This document shows positions 9,982 to 18,388 of a DNA stretch of 41,039 nucleotides, one piece after another; the first letter of the stretch is position 1, and each line of letters starts with the position of its first letter. This DNA is from Isohypsibius dastychi (lineage: Eukaryota > Tardigrada > Eutardigrada > Parachela > Isohypsibiidae): the NCBI GenBank assembly GCA_034696485.1, contig JAQIWT010000067.1:1-41039 (forward strand). Direction: 5' to 3'. The position numbers were made by a program, and so were the translations under genes. The notes under the pieces were generated by a model, which saw only the letters and a program-made list of their open reading frames with translations, was not told where the DNA came from and made no database searches.

Positions 9982-11006
9982 ACAACATCGTCTTCGACCC
10001 CGAGGATTGGTCAGCCGCAGAGTATGTATCGGAAAAGCTTTGGTATATCAACCAAGCCAACATGCAGTTAAGTGAACCGCAGAAAGTACTTAAGCTCTTA
10101 CACGGCTGTAGACGATTACGTCAGTTCTATTCCAAGAACCTCTACAAACCAAACCCGATTACAAGCATTTTGGTCTTCCAGAACAAACTGCACCAATGGA
10201 AATCGGCATGGCATACGATGGATGCAGAGATGAAAAAGCTGGAATTGGCTCCTCGAGATCCCAACTCCAAGCGCCCAGGATTGAGCTCTTTTTATACCCG
10301 CTCCGGAAAGCCCAGTGAAGCTCTCCCTCGCATGGTACAGGAAGTAACCACAGTACCAGATCAGAAAGATCTTCTGGCAAGAATAGCTCAACTCGAACTA
10401 GCCGGGTCTCCAACAGTGCCGTCCAACGAAAAGGTCACCAGTACAGATGTACGGGATGATAAAGCAAAAGATTCTTTGAAGTGCTACGTCTGTCAAAGCC
10501 CGGATCATTTCGCTCGCGTTTGCCCTCAACGTCCACCGTCCACCGAACGGAACAAGCCGAGACCGAACCGCGATGGCTCTCAATCAAGGGTCAGCTTCCC
10601 TGACCAACGCAGCAGTTCTGGTCGGAACGACAACAACCGGACTAACTCCGCCGACCGTTCACGAGGAAACCAACGGGATAACTCGCAAACTCGCATACTC
10701 GGTCGCCGAGATAACTTTCGCAGTCGGAACAGTTCAGGCAACTCGCAAGAAAGAGGACGCGGTCGAGTTTCGCACACCGACCCAAGATGGCGTGACCTTG
10801 TGACAACAAACTGGAAGTTCCTCAATGTCCAGTTCTGCTCAGCATGTAAAGGCCCCGGTCATTCCTTTGGTGAGAAGAAATGCCAGATGGCTAAGGATAC
10901 CAAACCAGAAGACGAACGCTTTACTCCTGGAGCCAACTTGCTGCTAGAACTCTATGAAACATACATGACCACTCAAGCTGCCTCTCCAAAAAACGGAACG
11001 AGTTAG
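9978..11006 (+). CDS. Retrotransposon ORF2, Gag second part (capsid C-half and nucleocapsid)
   Basis: 342 aa, starting at the ATG inside ATGA, so it is in the -1 frame relative to ORF1. Residues 12-90 look like the C-terminal half of a Ty3/gypsy capsid (SAAEYVSEKL, then LSEPQKVLKLLHGCRRLRQF). A zinc knuckle CYVCQSPDHFARVC fits CX2CX4HX4C. It is followed by an Arg/Asn/Ser-rich basic region, and then a second, atypical knuckle CSACKGPGHSFGEKKC (CX2CX4HX6C). This is nucleic-acid-binding nucleocapsid. The stop TAG (11004-11006) lies in the first stem of a frameshift pseudoknot, and the slippery heptamer is 10 nt upstream. The ORF may be translated by termination-reinitiation at AUGA. Alternatively the break marks an indel in this copy. 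Confidence 0.82.
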   Translation: MNNIVFDPEDWSAAEYVSEKLWYINQANMQLSEPQKVLKLLHGCRRLRQFYSKNLYKPNPITSILVFQNKLHQWKSAWHTMDAEMKKLELAPRDPNSKRPGLSSFYTRSGKPSEALPRMVQEVTTVPDQKDLLARIAQLELAGSPTVPSNEKVTSTDVRDDKAKDSLKCYVCQSPDHFARVCPQRPPSTERNKPRPNRDGSQSRVSFPDQRSSSGRNDNNRTNSADRSRGNQRDNSQTRILGRRDNFRSRNSSGNSQERGRGRVSHTDPRWRDLVTTNWKFLNVQFCSACKGPGHSFGEKKCQMAKDTKPEDERFTPGANLLLELYETYMTTQAASPKNGTS

Positions 11007-11045
11007 TGGTAGGGGAAGCCACTAACGTTGAAGACCACGTTCCCC
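10988..11045 (+). promoter_or_regulatory. -1 ribosomal frameshift signal (slippery site and H-type pseudoknot)
   Basis: The slippery heptamer A_AAA_AAC at 10988-10994 is in ORF2 phase. A 7-nt spacer follows. Stem 1 is GTTAGTGG (11002-11009) with CCACTAAC (11019-11026), 8 bp. Stem 2 is GGGGAA (11012-11017) with TTCCCC (11040-11045), 6 bp. The loops are 2, 1 and 13 nt. This is textbook geometry for -1 frameshifting. A -1 slip here enters the pol frame, which is open from the site onward. Confidence 0.9.
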
Positions 11046-14000
11046 ATACAGAGAAGTCATCGATTATTGACGAATCTATTCAAGATATCTTAGCCAAAGG
11101 GGGAAGTCAGAATGTCCTGCCGACATTAGCTAAGCCAATTGCGGATCAGTTCGGAGAGCATGAACCAGAAGGTCAACCCAGACCTATCTTACCTACCTTA
11201 ACAACGGATACGAACCAAGAAACGGTCATTGGAGAAGATGACAACGAGAGCGTGGGAAGCGCGGCGACCGAAGTAAGCGTAATGACGAAGTTTTGCACAG
11301 CTTATCCTAAACCCAATGAATCCGTACTATTCACTGTTAACCGACTCGACGCAACAGTAGGAACTGCGAATAAAACCTACCCCCTCCGAAGGAAACCGAG
11401 AACTCGGGCGAATGCTATCCAGAAAGCAGAAAAGTTGCTATCCCAAAGTAACCCGCGCACCGAAGCCGGCTATGAAAGTGGAGTGGAGGACTTGTTTAGC
11501 TGCTTACATCAAACTATCAACCTGGCTCATCCCACAACCCCGTTGACAACTACGGCGCCGATCAAATCAACGGCGGTGACCTTTGATATAGCCTCAACAG
11601 AGAAGCGAGAGCGTGAGCTAGCACTCGAAGTCCCCATTAACGCCCGCATCTCCCTGAAGCACATGGAACAAGAAATATTGGACGAGCAAGGCAACCTACA
11701 AATCCCCACCGAGTTCGAGCAACAAGAGATTGCTAGTCTACCACAAGCCCCGAAGGTTCCTCTGTTTAAGAAGTACGCTATCCAGAAGGTCGTCATAAAT
11801 GGCCATCAAACTTCGGCTCGAGTAGTGACGGCAGCAACAAACTCGTTCATCCCACTTCACCTAGCAAAGTATTGGATCTTACCCATCGATCACCTTGACG
11901 AGCAGTCGGATGCTTTAGCCCTACAGACCAATACGGGAGAATCCCAGTCTAAGATCGTCGGATACGCTACAGTTGATGTCCTGATGCCACTCTCAGCGAA
12001 CGGAGAGAAAGGTGTGTTTACCCGTTTCCGGTTTATCGTCCTCGATACTACCGATCACATGATAACCATTGGCCTAGACTTTCTGGCTAAGTTTCGTCTC
12101 CAATATGATTGTCTTTCTGATCTTTTCAAGCTAGATGAGCTGCAAACTTCTGAGCATAGCCGTAATCATAACCTCCGAAAGGTCACACTCGCTAAATCAT
12201 TCCTTGCTGCAGGCAGACGAACCTCTGAAGTCGTGGGATCACCGGAAGACTCAACCAAGTTCATGGAATATGTGCATTGTTATGCTATGGCACCCGAACG
12301 ATCTGACATCCCTCGACTCATCAAAAAAGGACGAACTCGCCCTGAAAAGTTCTTTACACCAGATCAAGTGGAGTGCTTCGAGCAACAACTGCCCATCAAA
12401 CCTCCTGTAGAAGAATGGAAACCAGGAGATAAACGCCCAGCTCTCTATCCCGAAGCTTATCGAGGAGCAATGCTTTTTCCGGCAAGGATCAACGGCTATA
12501 ACTTCGAAGTGTTGTTTGACACAGGAGCTGCTCTTTCCACAATCTCCATCGAGGACTGCGTGAAGTATGGCTTCGTCCGTGAAACCTTAGATCCCAGCTA
12601 CGGAGTTTACTTCATTGTCTCTTGTTTTGGAGACAAGCAACAGCTTCCGATGCAGATTACCAGACTCTCTATCGAGATTGCGGGGGTGACCTATCAGCAC
12701 ACTTTCACGGTCGAATCTACCAAATCTAAACCCTACTTGTTCATCGGAATGGACTTCATGCTAGGCAAAGATATCACGTTCACCTTCATGGACTCGACAG
12801 TTAAGCTCCAGCAACTAGACCCATTAACCGGCCAACCCAGGATCGGAACAATCGGAATGATCCGACCGTACGCTGAACTGCGTGCTAGCCCGGAAGAAAC
12901 CCGTTGGAAATGCGATCGTCGCGTCATGGATTCAGGAATCTTCCCAGTATTCAACCGAGAAGATATGCTGAATCCTGATGACGAGGACGACGAATGGTTA
13001 GAAGACAAACTGGCTCATTATGTTCCAATGTGTATGAAAACCATGCCACCTGCTCAAACGGAAGAAGAGTACATCGAGTCCATCAAAGATGACTTTCTGG
13101 ACGACGACTCCCGATTCAAACAAGAGGTAGCTCGCGAATGGTCTTTGTCAGTTGATAAACTTAACCCTCCCCCTATCCCGTGTAGAAAGGTCACCGACGC
13201 AAAGGGTCAAGTTGTCCTGATCGAAGCCGAGAACGCACACAGCAACACCCAAACTTGGAACGAAGCAGGAGATATCTTCTCCAAAGGCAAACTGGTGGAA
13301 TCACCTTGGCAGTTTGACGCTCGTCACCCGTCAGAACTGAGTCTGGAACCCAGTCAACCACTCATCGTTGTGACACCGGATATTGGGAAAGCAGAATCCG
13401 AAACCCGCTGCCCCGGATGGACAAAGGTCATGTCAGCAAACCATACCGGTTGGGTGCCCACAGCTTATCTGCAACCAGTTCTTCATTTCCACCCACATCA
13501 TGTTGAGCTAGCCCGGAAGTTCTGGCGAAGAGTAGTCCAGCAGAAGAAACCAAAGCACGACAAATCTGTGCCGGAAACCGCACCCCCGAAGCACCATATC
13601 CCACCCAGTCACCAAACCGCCCAGAATCACGGTATAACCTTAAGCGGTAAGTACTATCTTTTGGTGGCCGAGAACTTGACAATTCAACCTTTGACTACAG
13701 GTACCGCTTGGGTACGAGTGGACTATGCAGTCAAGAACTTCAATGGAGAGGTTATGATCGAACAACTCTCTGGAGAACATCCATGGTGCTTCAACGAGAG
13801 CATGGTCACATTAACGAAAGGTTGCACCCAAATCCGCATCGAGAATAAGAGTCTGCAGCAGATCACCCTTCGGCGCGACCAGAAGATCGGTTTCGTAGAA
13901 AGCGTTGAGGAAGTCGAAGAGGGAAGGTTCTGGGAACAATCACTCAAAGCAGCTATGTTCGCCTGTCCATGTCTTACATGCATCAACGGCCGAGAAACTT

Positions 14001-17000
14001 GGATCAAATGTCAAAAGGAAGGACGACCAATGCCAACTGAGGAAGAAAAAGAAGCTGAGGCTGAACTATTGTTGCAAAACATCTCACAAGCTGCCAAAGG
14101 GGCACTAACAGCAGGACCGGTTCAGTTCGGAAGAGACACTGAAGGCACCGTCTTGTTAAACGGAGCGAAGCTCATCGGAACTGAAAAGCTTACCGAACCA
14201 CAGAAGCTGATCATCGAAAACACATTCACGAAGTTTGCCCCCGTCCTCCCTACTAAGGAAAACCCAGTCGGCGACTGCACGATCCTTCGCCATCGTATTG
14301 AGACCGGTGATGCTCGTCCAGTTAATGGACCGCCAAGACAACAAGGTCATGCCAAACGACAGTTAGCTAAGGAAAAGGTCGACGAGCTACTCGAACAAGG
14401 TATCCTGCGCAAATCCAGATCATCTTGGTCATCCCCTGTATCGTTTGTCAAGAAGAAATCTGGTGATATCCGTATGGTTTGCGATTACCGACGCCTCAAT
14501 AATGTAACCAAAGCTGATGTCTATCCTCTTCCTAGGATTGATCAGATCTTAGACGCTATTGGAAAAGCTACATGGTTTACCGGCATCGATCTCAACATGG
14601 GGTTTCATCAGATCCACATTGAAAACGAAGATATCCCAAAGACGGCAATCTCCACACCAGATGGACTTTTTGAATTCACCAGGCTACCTTTCGGACTTTG
14701 TGGTGGCCCCGCGACCTTTCAACGGCTTATGGATCAAGTGCTAGGAGATTTGAAATGGCACGAGTGTATGTCTTACATCGATGATATCCTTATCTTCGGT
14801 TCTACCTTTGAGGAAATGATGGAGAGACTTCATCGTGTCTTAGCGCGGTTAGTTGAAGCAAGGCTCACCATCAAAGTAGCTAAATGTGTGTTTGCTCAAC
14901 GCGAAATCTTCTTTCTAGGCCATCTTATCGATCAAAACGGCATGCGAATGGACCCGAAGAAGGTCAACTCTATGCGAGAGTACGCCCGACCCAAAACTTT
15001 GAAAGAAGTCCAGATGTTTATAGGCATGTGCACCTATTACCGGAAGTTCATCAAAGGCTTCGCTTCGCTAGCTGCCCCATTGACCAGCCTCAATAGAGGT
15101 GACAAGAAGTTCAAATGGAGTCCGGAATGCGAAACAGCCTTTTTAGCGCTCAAGGAGGCAATGTGTACTCAAGGCGAACATCAAGTTCTAGCCAGATTTG
15201 ACGAAACTCTACCGACGGAAGTCAGATGCGACAGTTCCCGTATAGGTATTGGTGCATTGCTAGTCCAGAAACATCCAAACGGTTGGCGTCCAGTTGCTTA
15301 TACTTCCAGGAAGCTAAACTCGTCTCAAGCTGATAAATGGACTATCCCAGAACTGGAACTTTGGGCAGTCGTATACGCACTTCAAACCTTCCGGAGCTAC
15401 CTTGAAAATCTCGATCCTGACAAGAAGTTCACGGTCATCACTGATCAACAATCCCTTATATCGCTGAAGAACATGAAGCGGCCAGGAGATCGACAAGCTC
15501 GTTGGCAGCTTTTCCTTGACCAGTTCAACTTTGAAGTCATCCATAAACCCGGACATTTGAACTCAGATGCCGACGCTTTGTCGCGCAATCCGGTTGACCC
15601 GCCGTTACCGCTAGGGAGCGAAGATGTTGCCGAGGTACCTGGATTAAGGAAATGGCTGTTTATTGACGAGAAGCCAGGATCCCGTGATGCTAGATACGCT
15701 GGCGACTTCCCTCGTCATCAACGGCGAATCTTACTAAGCAAAGCTAGTCGTCATGCAGCTCGCACAGCAGATCCGGAACAATTAGCAATCTCCACAACCA
15801 TCAATCAGCTTATCGAGGATGAAAACATGATCGTCCTGCAGTCCGACAACCTAAAAGCCAACGCTCGAATCCTATCTGACATCTGGTACGAAGAGATTGC
15901 TGCCCAGAAACGATCCAAGAACCACCAACTTCAGCAAGCCGAAACTAACTTTGCGACCCAACTCCTTCAACGTAACTCGCAAGAAGAAGACCTGGATGAC
16001 CCTGACTTCCTGGAGTCAATCGACGAAGAGGACAATACCGACAATCTTACAAAGAACAAAGATACGGATTGGGGCGAGGACCTCAACCAATCTCGACTGC
16101 CGAAACGCCCAAAGGTCAAGATCACGAAAACTCCTATTGTTAAGCGTCGCGAAGCTAAGAAACCTTGGGAAACCTTTGAAGAGAAACCAAAAGAACCAGT
16201 TGACATTAAGACTCAAACTGACCCAAAAGGAGCAATCTGGATCTATAGTTTCGGTGACGCAAAACAGGGTTTCACCTGTTGGCGAGACGCACAAATGGCT
16301 GACCGTTTTGGCTCCCGCTTCATTCAACTACTCGAACAAACTGATATCCAACCAAAGGTCACCGAATCCGAAAAAAGTAAGTTGAAAAGCTTTCGGATGG
16401 TCAACCAAACCTTGTGCCGAGTACGCCAAAGTAAAGGTAAGGAAAAGCTGGTTGTTTATGTACCTCACTCTCTCCGGAAGTACCTGTTAGATGATATCCA
16501 TGCATCTATTACAGGTGGTCACCCTGGAATCTGGCAGACTGCCATGCTAGTACGAGATCGTGCTTGGTGGACCACAATGGTGTCCGACATTGTCCGATAC
16601 GTCCAATCTTGTGAGAAGTGCCAAAGAAGAAAGATGCCAACACATGCACCAGCCGGTCTTCTTCAAACTCCCACCGGTGTTACTGGCAAGTTCCAGTGGT
16701 GGCATATCGATGCCTGCGGACCGTTCAAACCATCTCTAAAAGGTCACACTCATATCTTGGTGGCTATCTGCGCATTCTCCAAAGTAATGGTGGTTAAAGC
16801 AGTGCGAAACCTCAACTATCTTGCCACAGCTGACTTCATCTTGCGAAAGATTGTCCAGCAGTACGGAGTACCCGAGTACATCACTTCGGACAACGGAAGC
16901 AACTTTATAGCCGAACCGCTGAAGGATGTCTTTCGGTGGCTCGGAGTAAAACATGTCCGAACCTCCGCCTGGCATCCTGAAAGCAACGGCCAGGTTGAGC

Positions 17001-17941
17001 GATACATGCGAGAAGTGAAGATCTATCTCTCGGGACAGATCCGTGAAGACCAAAAGGACTGGAACGAGTATGTACCGTGGCTCCCTCTTGTTCATAACTC
17101 ACGAGTTAACCACACAACGGGGTTTACACCGTTTAAAGTATGTTATCTGCAGGACATGAAACTTCCGGTGGATACAGTACTAACAACCCTTGATGATGAC
17201 GGAGAACCAGTGGTCAACTACAACATGTACGTCCAACATAAGCAGAGTATCTACATGGAAATGGCCGAGGAAATCAAAACACGAATTCAGTTTTCTAACG
17301 ACAAATCTCGCGATCACGCCGACCCACACCGACAGGATCGTGTTTACACCCCAGAAGAGAAAGTTCTAATCTGTAAGAATGTCTGGAAGAAGACAGAGAA
17401 CCCAAAACTATCCTGGAAGTGGATTGGACCATTCCGAGTAAAGTGTAGAACCGGCCCGGTATCTTACAAGCTGTACTACGAACTTTTGCCAGGAAAACCC
17501 ATCAAAGATGTGCACGTCAGCCAGATGAAGCCCTACGTTGACCCTGATGAAGCGCTCTTACCAGGAAACGAGCCAGAGGAAGGAAGCTACGGACGAACCA
17601 GGGCAACTCGCAAGAGGGCGCTTGCATCAATAGAACCGGGGCAAGACCCTCCCACACCCATGACTTCAAACGAGCCGCCAACTCTGCTGTCCCAGCCCAT
17701 CTCTCCCGAACGGCCAACGCAATCGGACAATCCCCAAGCGCTTGATGACCTGAATTCAGTCACCGATTCTGAAGAGTGTGAGTTGCCAGAGTTTAGTGAG
17801 TTTTCTAACCCCGATCTTCCGAAGGATCATCCCTTACTTTCTGATCGTCGAAGTCGCAAGAAACCTTCGGTTATTCTTCAAGAAGTCACTGGAACACGGA
17901 AATCCTCTCGAACAAGTAAGAAACCTTCACGTTTTGAGTAG
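11006..17941 (+). CDS. pol: Retrotransposon Pol: pseudoprotease, protease, SH3, RT, RNase H, integrase
   Basis: Open frame of 2311 codons, most likely expressed as a Gag-Pol fusion by -1 frameshifting; the GTG at 11006 is only the edge of the frame. Numbering from 11006: a retropepsin-like copy at about 254-376 whose DTGA site reads VTAA; an active retropepsin at about 485-600 with DTGA at D505; an SH3 domain at about 762-825; a beta-rich linker at about 875-970. Reverse transcriptase spans about 1057-1320 with YIDD at 1257-1260, and RNase H about 1395-1530. A charged spacer of about 280 aa follows. Integrase has an HHCC zinc finger at about 1830-1875 and D1902, D1962, E1998 (D-x59-D-x35-E), then a GPF-type module (KWIGPFRVK) and a basic Ser-rich tail. 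It makes and inserts element cDNA. No inactivating stop or lost catalytic residue was seen in RT or integrase. Confidence 0.95.
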   Translation: MVGEATNVEDHVPHTEKSSIIDESIQDILAKGGSQNVLPTLAKPIADQFGEHEPEGQPRPILPTLTTDTNQETVIGEDDNESVGSAATEVSVMTKFCTAYPKPNESVLFTVNRLDATVGTANKTYPLRRKPRTRANAIQKAEKLLSQSNPRTEAGYESGVEDLFSCLHQTINLAHPTTPLTTTAPIKSTAVTFDIASTEKRERELALEVPINARISLKHMEQEILDEQGNLQIPTEFEQQEIASLPQAPKVPLFKKYAIQKVVINGHQTSARVVTAATNSFIPLHLAKYWILPIDHLDEQSDALALQTNTGESQSKIVGYATVDVLMPLSANGEKGVFTRFRFIVLDTTDHMITIGLDFLAKFRLQYDCLSDLFKLDELQTSEHSRNHNLRKVTLAKSFLAAGRRTSEVVGSPEDSTKFMEYVHCYAMAPERSDIPRLIKKGRTRPEKFFTPDQVECFEQQLPIKPPVEEWKPGDKRPALYPEAYRGAMLFPARINGYNFEVLFDTGAALSTISIEDCVKYGFVRETLDPSYGVYFIVSCFGDKQQLPMQITRLSIEIAGVTYQHTFTVESTKSKPYLFIGMDFMLGKDITFTFMDSTVKLQQLDPLTGQPRIGTIGMIRPYAELRASPEETRWKCDRRVMDSGIFPVFNREDMLNPDDEDDEWLEDKLAHYVPMCMKTMPPAQTEEEYIESIKDDFLDDDSRFKQEVAREWSLSVDKLNPPPIPCRKVTDAKGQVVLIEAENAHSNTQTWNEAGDIFSKGKLVESPWQFDARHPSELSLEPSQPLIVVTPDIGKAESETRCPGWTKVMSANHTGWVPTAYLQPVLHFHPHHVELARKFWRRVVQQKKPKHDKSVPETAPPKHHIPPSHQTAQNHGITLSGKYYLLVAENLTIQPLTTGTAWVRVDYAVKNFNGEVMIEQLSGEHPWCFNESMVTLTKGCTQIRIENKSLQQITLRRDQKIGFVESVEEVEEGRFWEQSLKAAMFACPCLTCINGRETWIKCQKEGRPMPTEEEKEAEAELLLQNISQAAKGALTAGPVQFGRDTEGTVLLNGAKLIGTEKLTEPQKLIIENTFTKFAPVLPTKENPVGDCTILRHRIETGDARPVNGPPRQQGHAKRQLAKEKVDELLEQGILRKSRSSWSSPVSFVKKKSGDIRMVCDYRRLNNVTKADVYPLPRIDQILDAIGKATWFTGIDLNMGFHQIHIENEDIPKTAISTPDGLFEFTRLPFGLCGGPATFQRLMDQVLGDLKWHECMSYIDDILIFGSTFEEMMERLHRVLARLVEARLTIKVAKCVFAQREIFFLGHLIDQNGMRMDPKKVNSMREYARPKTLKEVQMFIGMCTYYRKFIKGFASLAAPLTSLNRGDKKFKWSPECETAFLALKEAMCTQGEHQVLARFDETLPTEVRCDSSRIGIGALLVQKHPNGWRPVAYTSRKLNSSQADKWTIPELELWAVVYALQTFRSYLENLDPDKKFTVITDQQSLISLKNMKRPGDRQARWQLFLDQFNFEVIHKPGHLNSDADALSRNPVDPPLPLGSEDVAEVPGLRKWLFIDEKPGSRDARYAGDFPRHQRRILLSKASRHAARTADPEQLAISTTINQLIEDENMIVLQSDNLKANARILSDIWYEEIAAQKRSKNHQLQQAETNFATQLLQRNSQEEDLDDPDFLESIDEEDNTDNLTKNKDTDWGEDLNQSRLPKRPKVKITKTPIVKRREAKKPWETFEEKPKEPVDIKTQTDPKGAIWIYSFGDAKQGFTCWRDAQMADRFGSRFIQLLEQTDIQPKVTESEKSKLKSFRMVNQTLCRVRQSKGKEKLVVYVPHSLRKYLLDDIHASITGGHPGIWQTAMLVRDRAWWTTMVSDIVRYVQSCEKCQRRKMPTHAPAGLLQTPTGVTGKFQWWHIDACGPFKPSLKGHTHILVAICAFSKVMVVKAVRNLNYLATADFILRKIVQQYGVPEYITSDNGSNFIAEPLKDVFRWLGVKHVRTSAWHPESNGQVERYMREVKIYLSGQIREDQKDWNEYVPWLPLVHNSRVNHTTGFTPFKVCYLQDMKLPVDTVLTTLDDDGEPVVNYNMYVQHKQSIYMEMAEEIKTRIQFSNDKSRDHADPHRQDRVYTPEEKVLICKNVWKKTENPKLSWKWIGPFRVKCRTGPVSYKLYYELLPGKPIKDVHVSQMKPYVDPDEALLPGNEPEEGSYGRTRATRKRALASIEPGQDPPTPMTSNEPPTLLSQPISPERPTQSDNPQALDDLNSVTDSEECELPEFSEFSNPDLPKDHPLLSDRRSRKKPSVILQEVTGTRKSSRTSKKPSRFE

Positions 17942-18110
17942 AAGTAATCGAAGAACCAGGAGGACCCATCTGCAAAAACCCTTGGGTTCTCAAAGTCTAA
18001 CTTGCCCAATTAATGTTCAGACTCATTCATCTTTCAACCTAGCTTATCCTAAGCATCAGGTTTCATGATTCCATGAGTAGCATTCTCAAGAAATGAAGGC
18101 GGAAGCCAGT

Positions 18111-18290
18111 TTTTCAGCCCGATTCCGACGTTGTTTTTCTGTCGTTGCTGCGCAATAGTTACCAACAAGTTTTCTATCAAGTCGTCTTCTTTGGCAATCA
18201 AACATAAATCCTTTACGAGTTTAACCTCAAACTTCAAATCTTTAAATGCGAGATCGGACTCTCAAGTTTTCAGCCCGATTCCGACGTTGT
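18111..18290 (+). repeat. 24-nt direct repeats, third partial copy abutting the 3' LTR
   Basis: Identical copies at 18111-18134 and 18267-18290 contain CAGCCCGATTCCGACGTTGT. A related copy, CAGCCCATTCCGACGTAGTG, lies at 22220-22239 and runs into the first bases of the 3' LTR. The role is unknown; it may be a cis-acting element for reverse transcription, packaging or export. Confidence 0.75.
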
Positions 18291-18363
18291 GTCGCAATCA
18301 TTTACCAACTGCATCGCAACTTCCTCACCTTTCTAGAATGAACTCTTTGATCACAATACAGTC

Positions 18364-18388
18364 CTAACTAGCTACTTCTTTCCGCAGA
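18364..18388 (+). promoter_or_regulatory. Candidate subgenomic splice acceptor
   Basis: The branch-like CTAAC, then CTTCTTTCCGCAG ending at 18387, followed by A and the ATG at 18389. Position and strength suggest that the post-pol ORF is translated from a spliced mRNA. Confidence 0.6.

Larger units (their letters stand above)
17942..18388 (+). other. Post-pol spacer with repeats and a 3' splice site
   Basis: No ORF of interest. It holds two identical 24-nt repeats (18111-18134, 18267-18290), each followed by related GCAAT...TTACCAAC sequence, making an imperfect duplication. Near its end CTAAC (18364-18368) and a pyrimidine run end in CAG at 18385-18387, one base before the ATG of the next ORF. 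Confidence 0.7.
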
